64,000 nt of DNA, taken from positions 62,001 to 126,000 of the forward strand of contig MU626271.1 in the NCBI GenBank assembly GCA_025603075.1. The letters run 5' to 3'. Shown piece after piece: positions 9,755 to 19,651 of this stretch. The DNA is from Neoconidiobolus thromboides FSU 785 (taxonomy: Eukaryota; Entomophthoromycota; Entomophthoromycetes; Entomophthorales; Neoconidiobolaceae). The position numbers were made by a program, and so were the translations under genes. Numbering within the stretch: the stretch's first letter is position 1; every line of letters starts with the position of its first letter. The notes under the pieces are model-generated. The model did no database searches. It was not told the DNA's origin and was given only the letters and a program-made list of their open reading frames with translations.

Positions 9755-11071
9755 TTATAACTTAGTATGGTTGTGATGCTCATATGAGTATTCAACATTA
9801 GTATCTCTAATAGATCTAATGACTAAAAATAAACCAGGAATTGAAAATTCAAAAATACCCCAACAAATTAGTAATTGAGTAAGGTAAGGAGTATCGGTCG
9901 TTGTAATTCCCCAAGAAATTGCTGCTCCACCAGATTGAACTGCCTTATAAAAACCAGCATATCGTGATAATACTAATGGATCGTTGTCTAAAGATCCCAA
10001 AACCCAATAAGCTAAAGTTTGTATCATTGAATCCATCACACCATACAATATATATAATATTAATAATGGACCCCATTCTTTTGATGTAAAATCAATTTTG
10101 GTTGTCTTATAAGGATTGTTTTCAATACTATAACTTAATTGGAAAGCTAAACCACCAGCCCAAATACACGTTGAAGTAACAAAAATAAATATCATAGCGT
10201 ATAATCCTTTTCTACTACGATTTAAACGAGTATTATCCAAAAATTTCCCCAAAAATAGAGCACCTACCATTTGTGCAAACCAATAAAACACTGTGTTTAA
10301 AGAGCGAGTACGTATGGCAAATACTTCAGCATTAAAAACTTGGAATTGATAAGAATAAAACCAATTTGAACTTAAAAACAATGGTAATAAGCAAAGCATT
10401 TTCCAATCTTTAATCATACTGAATACTGCTGCTGCTTCCCTTCCTACACTTTTATATCGATGAATTAAAACAGGTCTGCCATCATCCTTAATAACATCTT
10501 GAATAGGCGCCAGTAAAAAGGAAATAGATGAACCAAATAACATAACAGCACCGAGACCAAGGTAAGTAACTGGGGTTACACCAGCCTCTTTATTATCATA
10601 ATTTAATCCGAATGGTATAAAGCCACCTAATACCGAGCCTAAATTAAATATCATCCAAAATATACTAACATAAAGTCCCTTTTGTCCTTCAGTTGGGTAA
10701 GATAACATAATTTGTCCTTGAGCTGACCATAACACACCAGCGCATAATCCCAGTATACATCCACCCAATATAATTGGCCACCAAGCACCTGTTTTGTGAT
10801 AGATATAAAATGATACAGCATAAAAGCAGTAACCCAATGAAGAAATGCCTAAAGATAATCTTGGGCCTAATAGATTTACAACTGAACCACCTAATAACCC
10901 AGAAAAGATAAAAAGCGTATTTACTGCAACAGTTGAAGTATTCCCCAATGTAGAATCTAAACCATTTGATCCTATACTTAACATTACATTAAATATACCA
11001 ACGGTACAGAAACACATTAAAGCTACCAATATAATTTGGGAATAAGGGGATATCCACCAGGTACGGCTCAT
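9755..11071 (-). CDS. UNC93-like (DUF895) major facilitator superfamily protein
   Basis: 438 aa without introns, with roughly 11-12 hydrophobic segments. Recognisable are GIFNVMLSIGSNGL at the first helix, LFIFSGLLGGSVVNLLGPR, GLCAGVLWSAQGQIMLSYP, EGQKGLYVSIFWMIFNLGSV and the later WYFAQ-like FYWFAQMVGALFLGKFLD. These follow the fungal UNC93/DUF895 family, whose transported substrate is generally unknown. The ATG at 11071 (MSRTWWISPYSQ) lies right before the first helix. It is convergent with the GMC gene, with one MITE copy between the two. Confidence 0.82.
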   Translation of the reverse strand: MSRTWWISPYSQIILVALMCFCTVGIFNVMLSIGSNGLDSTLGNTSTVAVNTLFIFSGLLGGSVVNLLGPRLSLGISSLGYCFYAVSFYIYHKTGAWWPIILGGCILGLCAGVLWSAQGQIMLSYPTEGQKGLYVSIFWMIFNLGSVLGGFIPFGLNYDNKEAGVTPVTYLGLGAVMLFGSSISFLLAPIQDVIKDDGRPVLIHRYKSVGREAAAVFSMIKDWKMLCLLPLFLSSNWFYSYQFQVFNAEVFAIRTRSLNTVFYWFAQMVGALFLGKFLDNTRLNRSRKGLYAMIFIFVTSTCIWAGGLAFQLSYSIENNPYKTTKIDFTSKEWGPLLILYILYGVMDSMIQTLAYWVLGSLDNDPLVLSRYAGFYKAVQSGGAAISWGITTTDTPYLTQLLICWGIFEFSIPGLFLVIRSIRDTNVEYSYEHHNHTKL

Positions 11072-11395
11072 TATATTTATTGTTTATTTACTATATTGTA
11101 ATTTATTGTTATGATCTGATATTGCTTAAATCTAAAATAAAAGGATATCAAAGTTAAGTTAATTTCTTTATAATTTCAATAATGTGTAACTTTGTTATTA
11201 TATATGTTTCTATAATTATGCCTTATTGCCTTTCCATACCGGCTTTTCTTATTCTTAAAGATATTTTGATTACCATATCTCCATATTTACATTATTTAAG
11301 ATATGGTGTCCAATCATTTCAGTTGTATCGTAATTAGATTCTAAGTTAAGACAAATTTGACAAGTTTTAATAGCAGGTGATTTAGTTACACATAA

Positions 11396-12122
11396 CTTAT
11401 AAACTTCAGGGAGGGATTAAATTATTTTTTCATTCATAACTCGCGATTTATTCCAAAACCAATTAAAGTTGCATATTTATTAATCAATTTACTTTTATTG
11501 GCATGGGTCCGAGAATTTAGTCTACCTATTTTTCATTACGGGGTAGACTACCATTCATATCTTTTTAAAGAACCAAGTAATTTTGTATATATTTGAAAAT
11601 TTTGTTTTAAGATTCAAAAGCTTATCAATAGTTAAACTGCATTTATAATTTTTTATTCCATATAATCCTTAACCATTAACTTGGTAGGTTTGATATAAGA
11701 AATAATCATCCGCTTAAATTCCTATCATAACATTTGTATGACCTTATGGTTTGAAATAATATATTTGAAGCCATTTAGAGTATTTAGCAACTATACAGAA
11801 CATTCTACTTTTGAAATAGTGCAAAAAATGTCATATTGTTTATTTCAAATGATTCAAGTAAATAAGCTTATAGATTAATTTGGGAATTATTCTGTAGCAT
11901 ATATCAAGTTTTATACTTTAATATAAATCTATTTAATCAAAAACTATTGATTTATTTTAAGAATAACAAAATGTTATCATTTATCTAACATTGCTATTAT
12001 TTGCTTCTATACTTCACTTTACAAAACTTCTACTTTTTCTTTTAATTTCCGTCGTTATTATCATTAGCAGCTTTTTGACTTTTATTAATATTATTTTAAA
12101 TTATTCTCAAAACAAAAGATAA
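11396..12122 (+). pseudogene. Relic of a multi-pass membrane protein gene
   Basis: Two open segments without a start read like membrane protein. Frame 11396-11596 (66 codons) contains IKVAYLLINLLLLAWVREF, then polar GVDYHSYLF. Frame 11970-12122 contains LTLLLFASILHFTKLLLF and LISVVIIISSFLTFINIIL, then NYSQNKR and a stop. The sequence between is broken by stops. I read it as a decayed polytopic gene (a receptor or carrier cannot be told apart). In AT-rich DNA, hydrophobic frames also arise by chance, so this is weak. Confidence 0.3.
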
Positions 12123-12483
12123 TTCTTACTAATGCTTGATAACAACTTTAAGCGAATCCTCATTTTATAAAACATGAGTTGTACCTTTGGCCTAGTACAT
12201 GTTTTAGAATAAGCATGGGTTGTACAGCATTTAAATGGTATTTTGGTTATTTAAAAAGGTTCTATTTGTTGAAAATTTTCCAAGTAAACCTATTAATTTT
12301 AGCTTTATTTTATTTTATTTTACTTTGTTTTATTTTATATTGATATTAATAATAAGCAAAAATAGATAAAGATAGAATAAATGATTTAAACTTAAAGTAT
12401 CCATATTTATAAAACTAAGGTAATCGGCTTTTATAAATATGTTAAATTCCAAACATTTTATAAGGGTGAGAAACTATCATTAT

Positions 12484-12600
12484 TATAGCAAAGTTAATTT
12501 GCCATTTACATAAATTGTATTTCCATCATCACTTTGTACTTCATATGCTTTTAAAGGCAACAAGAAACTATCATTAACAATTAATTTGTGAAAAAAATAT
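12484..12600 (-). pseudogene. Short coding-like fragment, unidentified
   Basis: On the minus strand a frame ending in two TAA codons reads FLLPLKAYEVQSDDGNTIYV then NGKLTLL. Its composition (few Asn/Ile/Lys runs, mixed charged residues) looks more like protein than the surrounding DNA. No start, no family recognised; possibly the 3' end of a lost gene. Confidence 0.2.
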
Positions 12601-14610
12601 TAAAAATATTAAAAAATATGCTTATGGTGTAGATGATGTAAATTTATATAGATTTATTAATAGCTGAAAACCGGTAAATGTTCTCTAATATAAATTTATA
12701 ACATTTTCATTAAAATAACTATTAATGTAAAAAAATCTAAAAGGTTAATATTTTTATTTAAAATAAACGCAGATAAGCGGTATTGATTTTAAGTAATAAT
12801 AATATAATTCAAGAAGATGTTTAATAAATAAGAGCCTTTATATTAATAATACATCATGAAATTCGTAAATTTACAAAATTATAAAATAATATGTATTCAA
12901 TAGTAAAAGTTCATAAAATTCTTATATATATCTTTAATAGATTTTAATGAGATTTTAATTTATACATTTAGATTTTGTAACGATGGTTTTTTTAAGCTAG
13001 ATCTTAAATATTATATAGATAAATAATTTAAGTAATATTTAAATTAACAACATACCATAAAGCTTAATAAGAAGGTGTAATAATAGTTAGTATAAAATGC
13101 AGATATAAAAGTGTACTGGGAGTTATATAAAGATTTATGAAAGATTATAATTGCAAAAAGTAGAAAGAAAAAAGTCAATTAAAACTTGTGATCAATTTAC
13201 AAATAATCCAATAACATTTTTACGATTTACTTTCATTGAAATTACTATATTATAGTACTTAAAGCAGATATAAGTACAAAAAAAATCAAATATTTAATAA
13301 GCTATTAACGCTTTACTAAACTTGATAGTTAAAACTTATTCAAAATTCAATTTCCTTGCTAATAAAAAAATAATTTATACAGTCTTTAAAGCTTGAGCTG
13401 TTTTTAGATTAGTCTTTATCCTTGTTTTGAAAATAGTCAAAAACACAGAAAAAGAGCTAAAAAAGACTAATACTAATATAATATAATTAACAAATTTCAC
13501 ACACATATATTTATTAAAAAGTTACACTAAAATAAAAATAACTAAAAGTCTTTAAGAATCAATCTAATTTTCTAAAAAATGTTTAGAAACCAGTCTTTGA
13601 TACTTTATATTGTTTTGATATTAATAAAGGTTCTATTTTATAATAATTTTAATCAGTATAAATCATAAGAATTATATTAAATCGTTCATAAAGTGATTAT
13701 AGCTTTAGTTAATCTCTTTTCATCTTTCGGATTTATACACTTTCACAAATGTTTATATAATTCCAGCATACATGCAATTATTTTTCTATAAAAGCTAAAT
13801 TTTTAGGGAAGTCTAATAAAACTGAAATTTAATGATATAGCAAAAAAGTTAACTATAAAATGGGGATGTATTTTTGTGTTTAAGAATTTCACAAATAATT
13901 TTTCCACTCAAACAGTACTTAAAAGATAGAAAAAATAATGAAGTCAAAAAAACACCCCCAAATCTCGTTTTTTAATAAAATTCTATTAATTGTCTAAATT
14001 CTTAATTGTTAAATTCAATGTTTTATCTATAAGTTATCTAGTGCTACCCTTTTTGTTTTTTAGGTGAATAGATAATATACAAGGACATACAATTAGAACT
14101 ATTTAGTGTAAACTTACAGCTTGGGCTAGTCTGGATTCATATTCGAAAAACATTTAATTAGATTTAATCCAAATGTAAACTAAAAATAACATTAAAATAA
14201 TCAAAATATTAAAACAAAATAATTTATCAGCTATATTATTACATAAAAGTATGTAGCATAATAAAAAAGTATCTGAAGCCTCGTAAAATATTTGAATGAA
14301 CACCATTGACCATTCCATCGAATAAAATAGTATTTTGATTTATTCATAAATGCTATTTTATGTATTTCCTTATTATAGACACTGTTCCTTGTAAAAATTT
14401 AATGAATATTATTAATAGTGATCCGCATCAGTGTATTCGGTGGTATTTTTTCTACAAATGACTAGTATATAATTACTTTAGCTCCAAATTACACCGAAAT
14501 AAAGTGTTCCAATTTGATTAATCTTTCCAAGTAATCAAAACTTCGATAAATGTGAATAAAGAATTCCATTCAGTCAGAACATGCTACTAGAAATTCAATT
14601 TAAATGAGAG
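12601..14610. other. Intergenic region, one MITE copy, otherwise nothing seen
   Basis: Very AT-rich, no open frame of note on either strand. A MITE-like copy lies at 13858-13963. From about 14430 the sequence is recognisably similar to the promoter of the paralogous carrier gene at 47 kb (for example TCCAAATTAC followed by CGAAAT). Confidence 0.6.
13858..13963 (+). repeat. MITE-like element copy, orientation A
   Basis: GGGGATGTATTTTTGTGTTT left end, TTTTTCCACTCAAACAGTAC centre, CACCCCC right end. Flanked by AAAT on both sides, a non-palindromic candidate 4-bp duplication. Confidence 0.85.
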
Positions 14611-14619
14611 TATAAAAAG
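14611..14619 (+). promoter_or_regulatory. TATA box of MCT-like carrier 1
   Basis: TATAAAAAG 54 bp before the start codon. The two paralogues have TATAAAAAG (47077-47085, minus) and TATAAAA (50195-50201, minus) at about 62 bp, so the element is conserved in position across the three copies. Confidence 0.6.
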
Positions 14620-14664
14620 AACAAGTATAGAATCAACATGCATAGTTTTCTATAAAAAAAACAT

Positions 14665-16017
14665 ATGTCTAGAATGAAGGATATTGCAGCCAGTGAAAAT
14701 CTATCAACAATGGATCGAAAGAAAGATATAGAATTAGCAATAGATTCTAATACCACATTTAAAGAAACAAACAAAGATATTCTAGACGGAAATATAGAAA
14801 AAGACTCCCAATTGGATGGTATTCAAGGATGGATCGTAGTAACCGCTAGTTTTTTCAATTTATTCGTAGTATTGGGCGTTGTTTACAGCTCCGGAGTATT
14901 TATCAAATATTATGCTGATGAGCTATTCAAAAATGAAGCATCCTTATCTACGCTAAGTTTCATTGGAACTTTAAGTACTTCGCTCAACACTTTGTTAGCT
15001 ATATTTACTGGAAGATTAGCAGATAAAATAGGTTATCGTAACTCTGCCCTTATTGGTTCAGTTATTTATTCATTAGGATTACTGCTAGCTTCCTTTAGTA
15101 CTGAGGTTTGGCACTTGTTTTTAACACAAGGGGTTATGGTGGGTATTGGTGGGTCTGTTGCTTTTTTACCAGCTATAAGCGCTCCCTCTCAATGGTTTAA
15201 TAAACATATTGGTTTAGCCACTGGTATTTCAGTAGCTGGTTCGGGGATTGGTGGTTTAGCATTAAGTCCGATTACACAATATGTTTTAAATAAATCAGGG
15301 TTTAGATGGGCACTTCGGGTACAGGCAATCATTGCTATTATCATCTTAACAACCACTGCCTTTTTTTTAAAAGAAAGAGTCAAAGTCACAAAGAAGAATT
15401 CTTGGTTTGATTTTTCAAAATTCAAAGATCGTAAATTCCTTGCGATTTTTTTCGGTGGGTTTGTCAGCTCTTTTGGCTACCTTGTACCATTCTTGCTTAT
15501 GAATAAATACGCCCAATCCATTGACCTTTCTGATGACCAAGGTGCTATCTTAGTCGGGTTACTAAACGGGGGATCGGCTATTGGAAGGGTTGCATTAGGT
15601 AGTTTAGGGGATCGTTTTGGTAGAATTAATATCCTTATTCTTTGCCTTACCCTTACATCATTTTTCTGTTTTTTCATTTGGACATTCTCGTATACTTTTG
15701 GCATATTAGCACTTTTTAATGTTTTATATGGTATAGCTGCAGGAGGTATTATTTCAATGTCGCCTGTAGTTGTAGTACAATTATTTGGCATTGAAGGTAT
15801 TGCAAGTATCAATGGGTTACTTTATTTTGCTTCTGGAGTCCCTAGCTTAATTGGTACTCCTATTGCATCCGCTATATTAACCGCTTCAAGTTATAGATTA
15901 CCTAAACCTAATTATATCCCTGTTATAATGTATGCAGCTACCTCGGCTTTATTAGGATCTTTGATTTTCTTTAGCCTCAAACTTATGGTTAACAGAAAGA
16001 TATTTGTACGGATATAG
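14665..16017 (+). CDS. Monocarboxylate-transporter-like MFS carrier, copy 1
   Basis: 450 aa, intronless, 12 predicted membrane segments after a ~50-residue acidic cytoplasmic tail. The sequence LDGIQGWIVVTASFF is the MCT signature (DGGWGW-type) at the first helix. Further marks are GRLADKIGYR in the first cytoplasmic loop, GIGGSVAFLPA and ALGSLGDRFGR in the second half. Fungal members of this branch (MCH-like) transport monocarboxylates, riboflavin or related solutes; the substrate is not predictable. Close paralogues lie at 45.7 and 48.8 kb. With the SDR pseudogene that follows, it forms an inverted duplicate of the 43.4-47.0 kb block. Confidence 0.87.
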   Translation: MSRMKDIAASENLSTMDRKKDIELAIDSNTTFKETNKDILDGNIEKDSQLDGIQGWIVVTASFFNLFVVLGVVYSSGVFIKYYADELFKNEASLSTLSFIGTLSTSLNTLLAIFTGRLADKIGYRNSALIGSVIYSLGLLLASFSTEVWHLFLTQGVMVGIGGSVAFLPAISAPSQWFNKHIGLATGISVAGSGIGGLALSPITQYVLNKSGFRWALRVQAIIAIIILTTTAFFLKERVKVTKKNSWFDFSKFKDRKFLAIFFGGFVSSFGYLVPFLLMNKYAQSIDLSDDQGAILVGLLNGGSAIGRVALGSLGDRFGRINILILCLTLTSFFCFFIWTFSYTFGILALFNVLYGIAAGGIISMSPVVVVQLFGIEGIASINGLLYFASGVPSLIGTPIASAILTASSYRLPKPNYIPVIMYAATSALLGSLIFFSLKLMVNRKIFVRI

Positions 16018-16700
16018 CCTAAATTATACTGCGATGTTTTTGAAATTTATAAAAGTTAGTAAAATTATCTATAGCATAAATGTCAAAATAAAATGTAAGT
16101 TATAATATTTTTGAGTTTGTACTGTGATTTTAAATCATTTTCTCAGTAGTTTTTAAAACCATAATTGAAAATGATGTGTTAGTAAAAATTTAACTCTATG
16201 GTATAATACTAAAAATCATCATGGTTTAAAGATATCCTAAGTTCAAAGATTAAATTAAATTAAACAGCTTTAGTTGAATATCTGAATAAAACAACTTTGA
16301 TAGCTTTATATCAAATTATATTGAAAATTTATAACTTTATAAATCTCCAGTTTTAATCATTTGATCTCGGAGCGCCAGACTCAATAGTCCTACACGTTTT
16401 TTTTAATTGATTATAATTTGAATATTTTTATAATAAAAAATAGCCAACAATCAATGTTGCTTCCAAATTATATTCTATTTTCAGGGTTCCTTTAATTGGC
16501 AAGCTCATATTTATAATAAAGTAGGATCCAAAGTCTTGGGTAATTAGGAAATTAAATAACGTCAATCTGGAACCGAGCCAAAAATGGAAAGCAATTCATT
16601 TTTAATGTAAGAATAAAAATAATTAAGAAGTAAGTGAAAAATAGAAATAATAGAATATTAAGATATCAAAATCATTTTTTTACAAAAAATAATATTTAAA

Positions 16701-18114
16701 ATGAAAGACACAAACGAAATAGTATTTAATACCGGCTGTAGTGATGGCGGGATACATCTTTATTCAACAAAGACAGTGACTTTAAAAATTATAAAGTATA
16801 TGCAACTATTAGAGATATTAATAAGATGAATGATTTAAACGGTACCTAAGTTTATTCTAATACGAAATTACTCCAAACGTAGTCTTACCAAGTAAAAAAT
16901 TAACGAATGAACTCCAAAATATTCATGTAAATTGGTGGATTTAGATGTAATACAGGAGGAGAGGATCAAAAATGTAATCAAGGAAGTTATAGAGGCTAAA
17001 GGGAAAATCAATATGTTAATAACATTGATGTACAAGGTTGGGAGCCACTCATTGAATTGGGGTCCACCAACGTCAATAAATTGTTTGTAATTAACGCATT
17101 TGAAGTTTTAAATCTTACTCAAGCCATGAAATCTCATATGGTAAGTTAAAGTCCATATGGGGATGTATTTTTGTGTTTAAGAATTTTACCAACAAAATTT
17201 CCGCTTAAATGGCGCTTAGAAAATGGAAAAAATGATGAAGTCAAAAAAAACACTCTCATATACTGATATCAAGCCTTTTGCCATTACTCTCGCAATTAGA
17301 CAAACAACAAAAATGGGTATATGGCTAATATTGATTCTATGGCTGGTCGTATCATAGCTTAGTTTGGTGGCGTCTATGGGGCTACCAAGTCGACGATCCA
17401 TACTTTATCAGAAGCATTGAGATTATAATTGGCATCATTTAATGTTGATGTTCTAACTATTAAGTCAGGGCAATAAACTATTTTTTATTTAGTAAGTTGT
17501 TAAATAGTTATTTAAAGCTGTAAGGCCAAATGTCACTGCCGATAGTTTGGTTTATAGAGAAAAAAAGAACGGCTCATTTTATGACTCTATCTATAGTTAT
17601 ATATTCGAATGTACTGGTTATTCACGAGGTAAGAATCATTTTGAAATAAGAGTAGCATAAATTAATCGATTCTTTTCCAACTCATTCACCTGTCCCTACC
17701 GAAGTCTTTATTAACCATGTAATTTGTTTTGAATCTAAGAAAAATTTTACTTTGATCCTTTTGGTGTTATTATCTCAGCCTTAGCCTATCTCCTTGGTTT
17801 ATTAATTCCTAGTTTAGAACTTAGCTTGTCTTACTTTAATGATTACAGGCAACTTTATTGCTCGATACTGGTAGTAGGTATGAATTTTGAGTATATTTGA
17901 ATTAACCATATAACAACATATGAATTTTTTAGGTGGAGTTATTTGGCTGTATTATGCTAGTATAATTATGCTTCAATTTATAATGGACTGTTTGTATTGA
18001 TCGTTATTTGGGTTGGGTTAGCTCACTTATGCTTTGGATTATAGAAGAGATAATAAGGAACCTTGGGATAGTTAGAGGGCTACTGTTACAGAAGATGATA
18101 AGAAAAGTGCTTGA
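16701..18114 (+). pseudogene. Short-chain dehydrogenase/reductase pseudogene
   Basis: Matches the intact SDR gene at 43.4-44.7 kb along its whole length, including intron positions: a start like MKDTNEIVFNTGCSDGGI, a region with ATT/AAT equivalent to the ELDV exon, the GVYGATKSTIHTLSEALRL block (intact copy: AVYGASKSAIHTLSETLRL), an exon starting CTCATTCACC, and the C-terminal VTEDDKKSA. It is broken by frameshifts in the first exon, in-frame stops (TAG and TAA around the YGATK block) and deletions. A MITE-like copy sits in its second intron. The catalytic Tyr-x-x-x-Lys (YGATK) is still readable, so decay is not ancient. Confidence 0.85.
17155..17261 (+). repeat. MITE-like element inside an intron of the SDR pseudogene
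   Basis: ATATGGGGATGTATTTTTGT left end, central TCCGCTTAAATGGCGCTTAG, right end CACTCTCATAT. It lies just after the intron donor (ATGGTAAGTT). The matching intron of the intact gene (44221-44277, 57 nt) has no insertion. Confidence 0.87.
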
Positions 18115-19651
18115 TTTTTTACTTTTGAACAAAAGATTGTTGAATAAAAGCATTAGTTGTGAATCGTATCAATGATTTAATAGTTATTTGATAAATCTAT
18201 AAAATATTTAGTGAAAGAAATACTAACGTATCAAATAAACACTTTTTAATTATTAAAACAAGATTAGACCAAACACTTTAGATTGATATAGAATAAAATA
18301 AAACACATACATGATAAGGATACATAGTATATTTAATATTTAATTTTCTATTTTTGTATTGCTTAAAAGTTCGACTGTTTAATGAAATGGCTTACATCTT
18401 AAGATCATTGCCAAAATTAAACTTAATGTGTGCTGTCTAACAAAATAGCTAGCTATTTTAGTTTTTAGCTCTATAGTTTTTTTATTTGTATTAATATGCA
18501 AAAACGTCAGGGTAAACGACTATTAGGGTAAAAGCTATAATCGGATATTTGTTTAACCTACCAAAAAATAAACTCAATTGGTTATTTTTATCGCGGGATT
18601 ATTTTTAGTTTTAAGCCGAAAAAATAGAACAAATTATCAAAATCATTGAATTCATTTGCAATAAAATCCCGATAAAGACAATATTCGAGTATTTCATACT
18701 TAAATAAATTTGTTTACTTTTTAATACTAAATTTAAAAAAAATACTCTTATCTGAATTTTCAAAAAAAACATTGAACTTTTTTGATACATGACCATTGAT
18801 CCATTAATAATACAAACTACGCACTTAATAATAATAGTAACTTTACCCTTAATTTCGCTCAGTGGAACTCCGCCTTTTAAGCATCTAAGCTTCTTATTCT
18901 CTGTAATAGCCAAACCTTGATAATCAACAAAAGCAACAATAATATCATATTATTTATGTACATTATCATCCATAATTACTATTCCAATTTAAACATCATC
19001 TTATAGCTACAACTTTACTAACTATAAGATGATGTTTAAATTATAGCTTTAATAAAAGTTGAATTTTTTTTATTACTTCATTTTCCAATTATGTGATTTA
19101 ATATTAACTTTAGTTTCACAATCAATCTATTTTCTCTAAGCACAAGCTGTAATTCTAGGAATTCAGTGGTTACTTACACTGTAAAATAACAAAATAGCAA
19201 TTTAGCCAATATTACTAGAATAGTTTAAACGTGACCTAACTTTTTATTTTGTTACTTTTCTTATTTTAACTTTCATATTACAGTACTGTTTATGATACTT
19301 GTTTGATTTTTAAATGGGAAACATAATAATTTAAAAAGTTAACTTACACTTAAATTATTTCAATAGCATCACTTTTTAGAAGTTATGGAAATAAACTTTA
19401 AACCCTGTAAAATCTACAGTTGATTGGTTCAATAATTAATTTTTCCATAATTTATTAAAAGTTTGGTGCAACTAAGTTATGTGATTCAAAAAAATTATTC
19501 ACTGCGCAAGCTAAAATTTTTCAATTCAGATATAAACTTCAACAGTTCAACTTGTATTTCAATTTTAAAAATTAAAAAGCTAATTAGCTTCAATTTAACA
19601 ACTATTCAGGAACCAACAACTATCAATAACCTTCTCAATTATCCAAAAAAG
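18115..19651. other. Intergenic region before FAP1
   Basis: No supported gene. A 100-codon frame on the minus strand (18611-18913) has no family resemblance and low-complexity, AT-driven composition. The region contains a perfect 21-bp hairpin (18986-19042). Confidence 0.55.
18986..19042. repeat. Perfect 21-bp inverted repeat (hairpin)
   Basis: Arms AATTTAAACATCATCTTATAG (18986-19006) and its exact reverse complement (19022-19042), with a 15-nt loop. It is unrelated to the GGGGATG repeat family. It could be a small foldback element or a structured transcript. Confidence 0.75.

Noticed and set aside
15477-15812. Minus-strand frame inside MCT-like carrier 1 (and its counterpart at 45885-46220)
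   Set aside because: Antisense shadow: it appears in both paralogues because the sense proteins are alike, with no independent family features.
18611-18913. 100-codon minus-strand frame
   Set aside because: No recognised motif, composition dominated by Ile/Lys/Leu/Phe as expected from AT-rich DNA, no neighbouring exon could be joined.
19463-19651. Upstream extension of the FAP1 frame
   Set aside because: The frame opens at TTG and contains no ATG before 19652.
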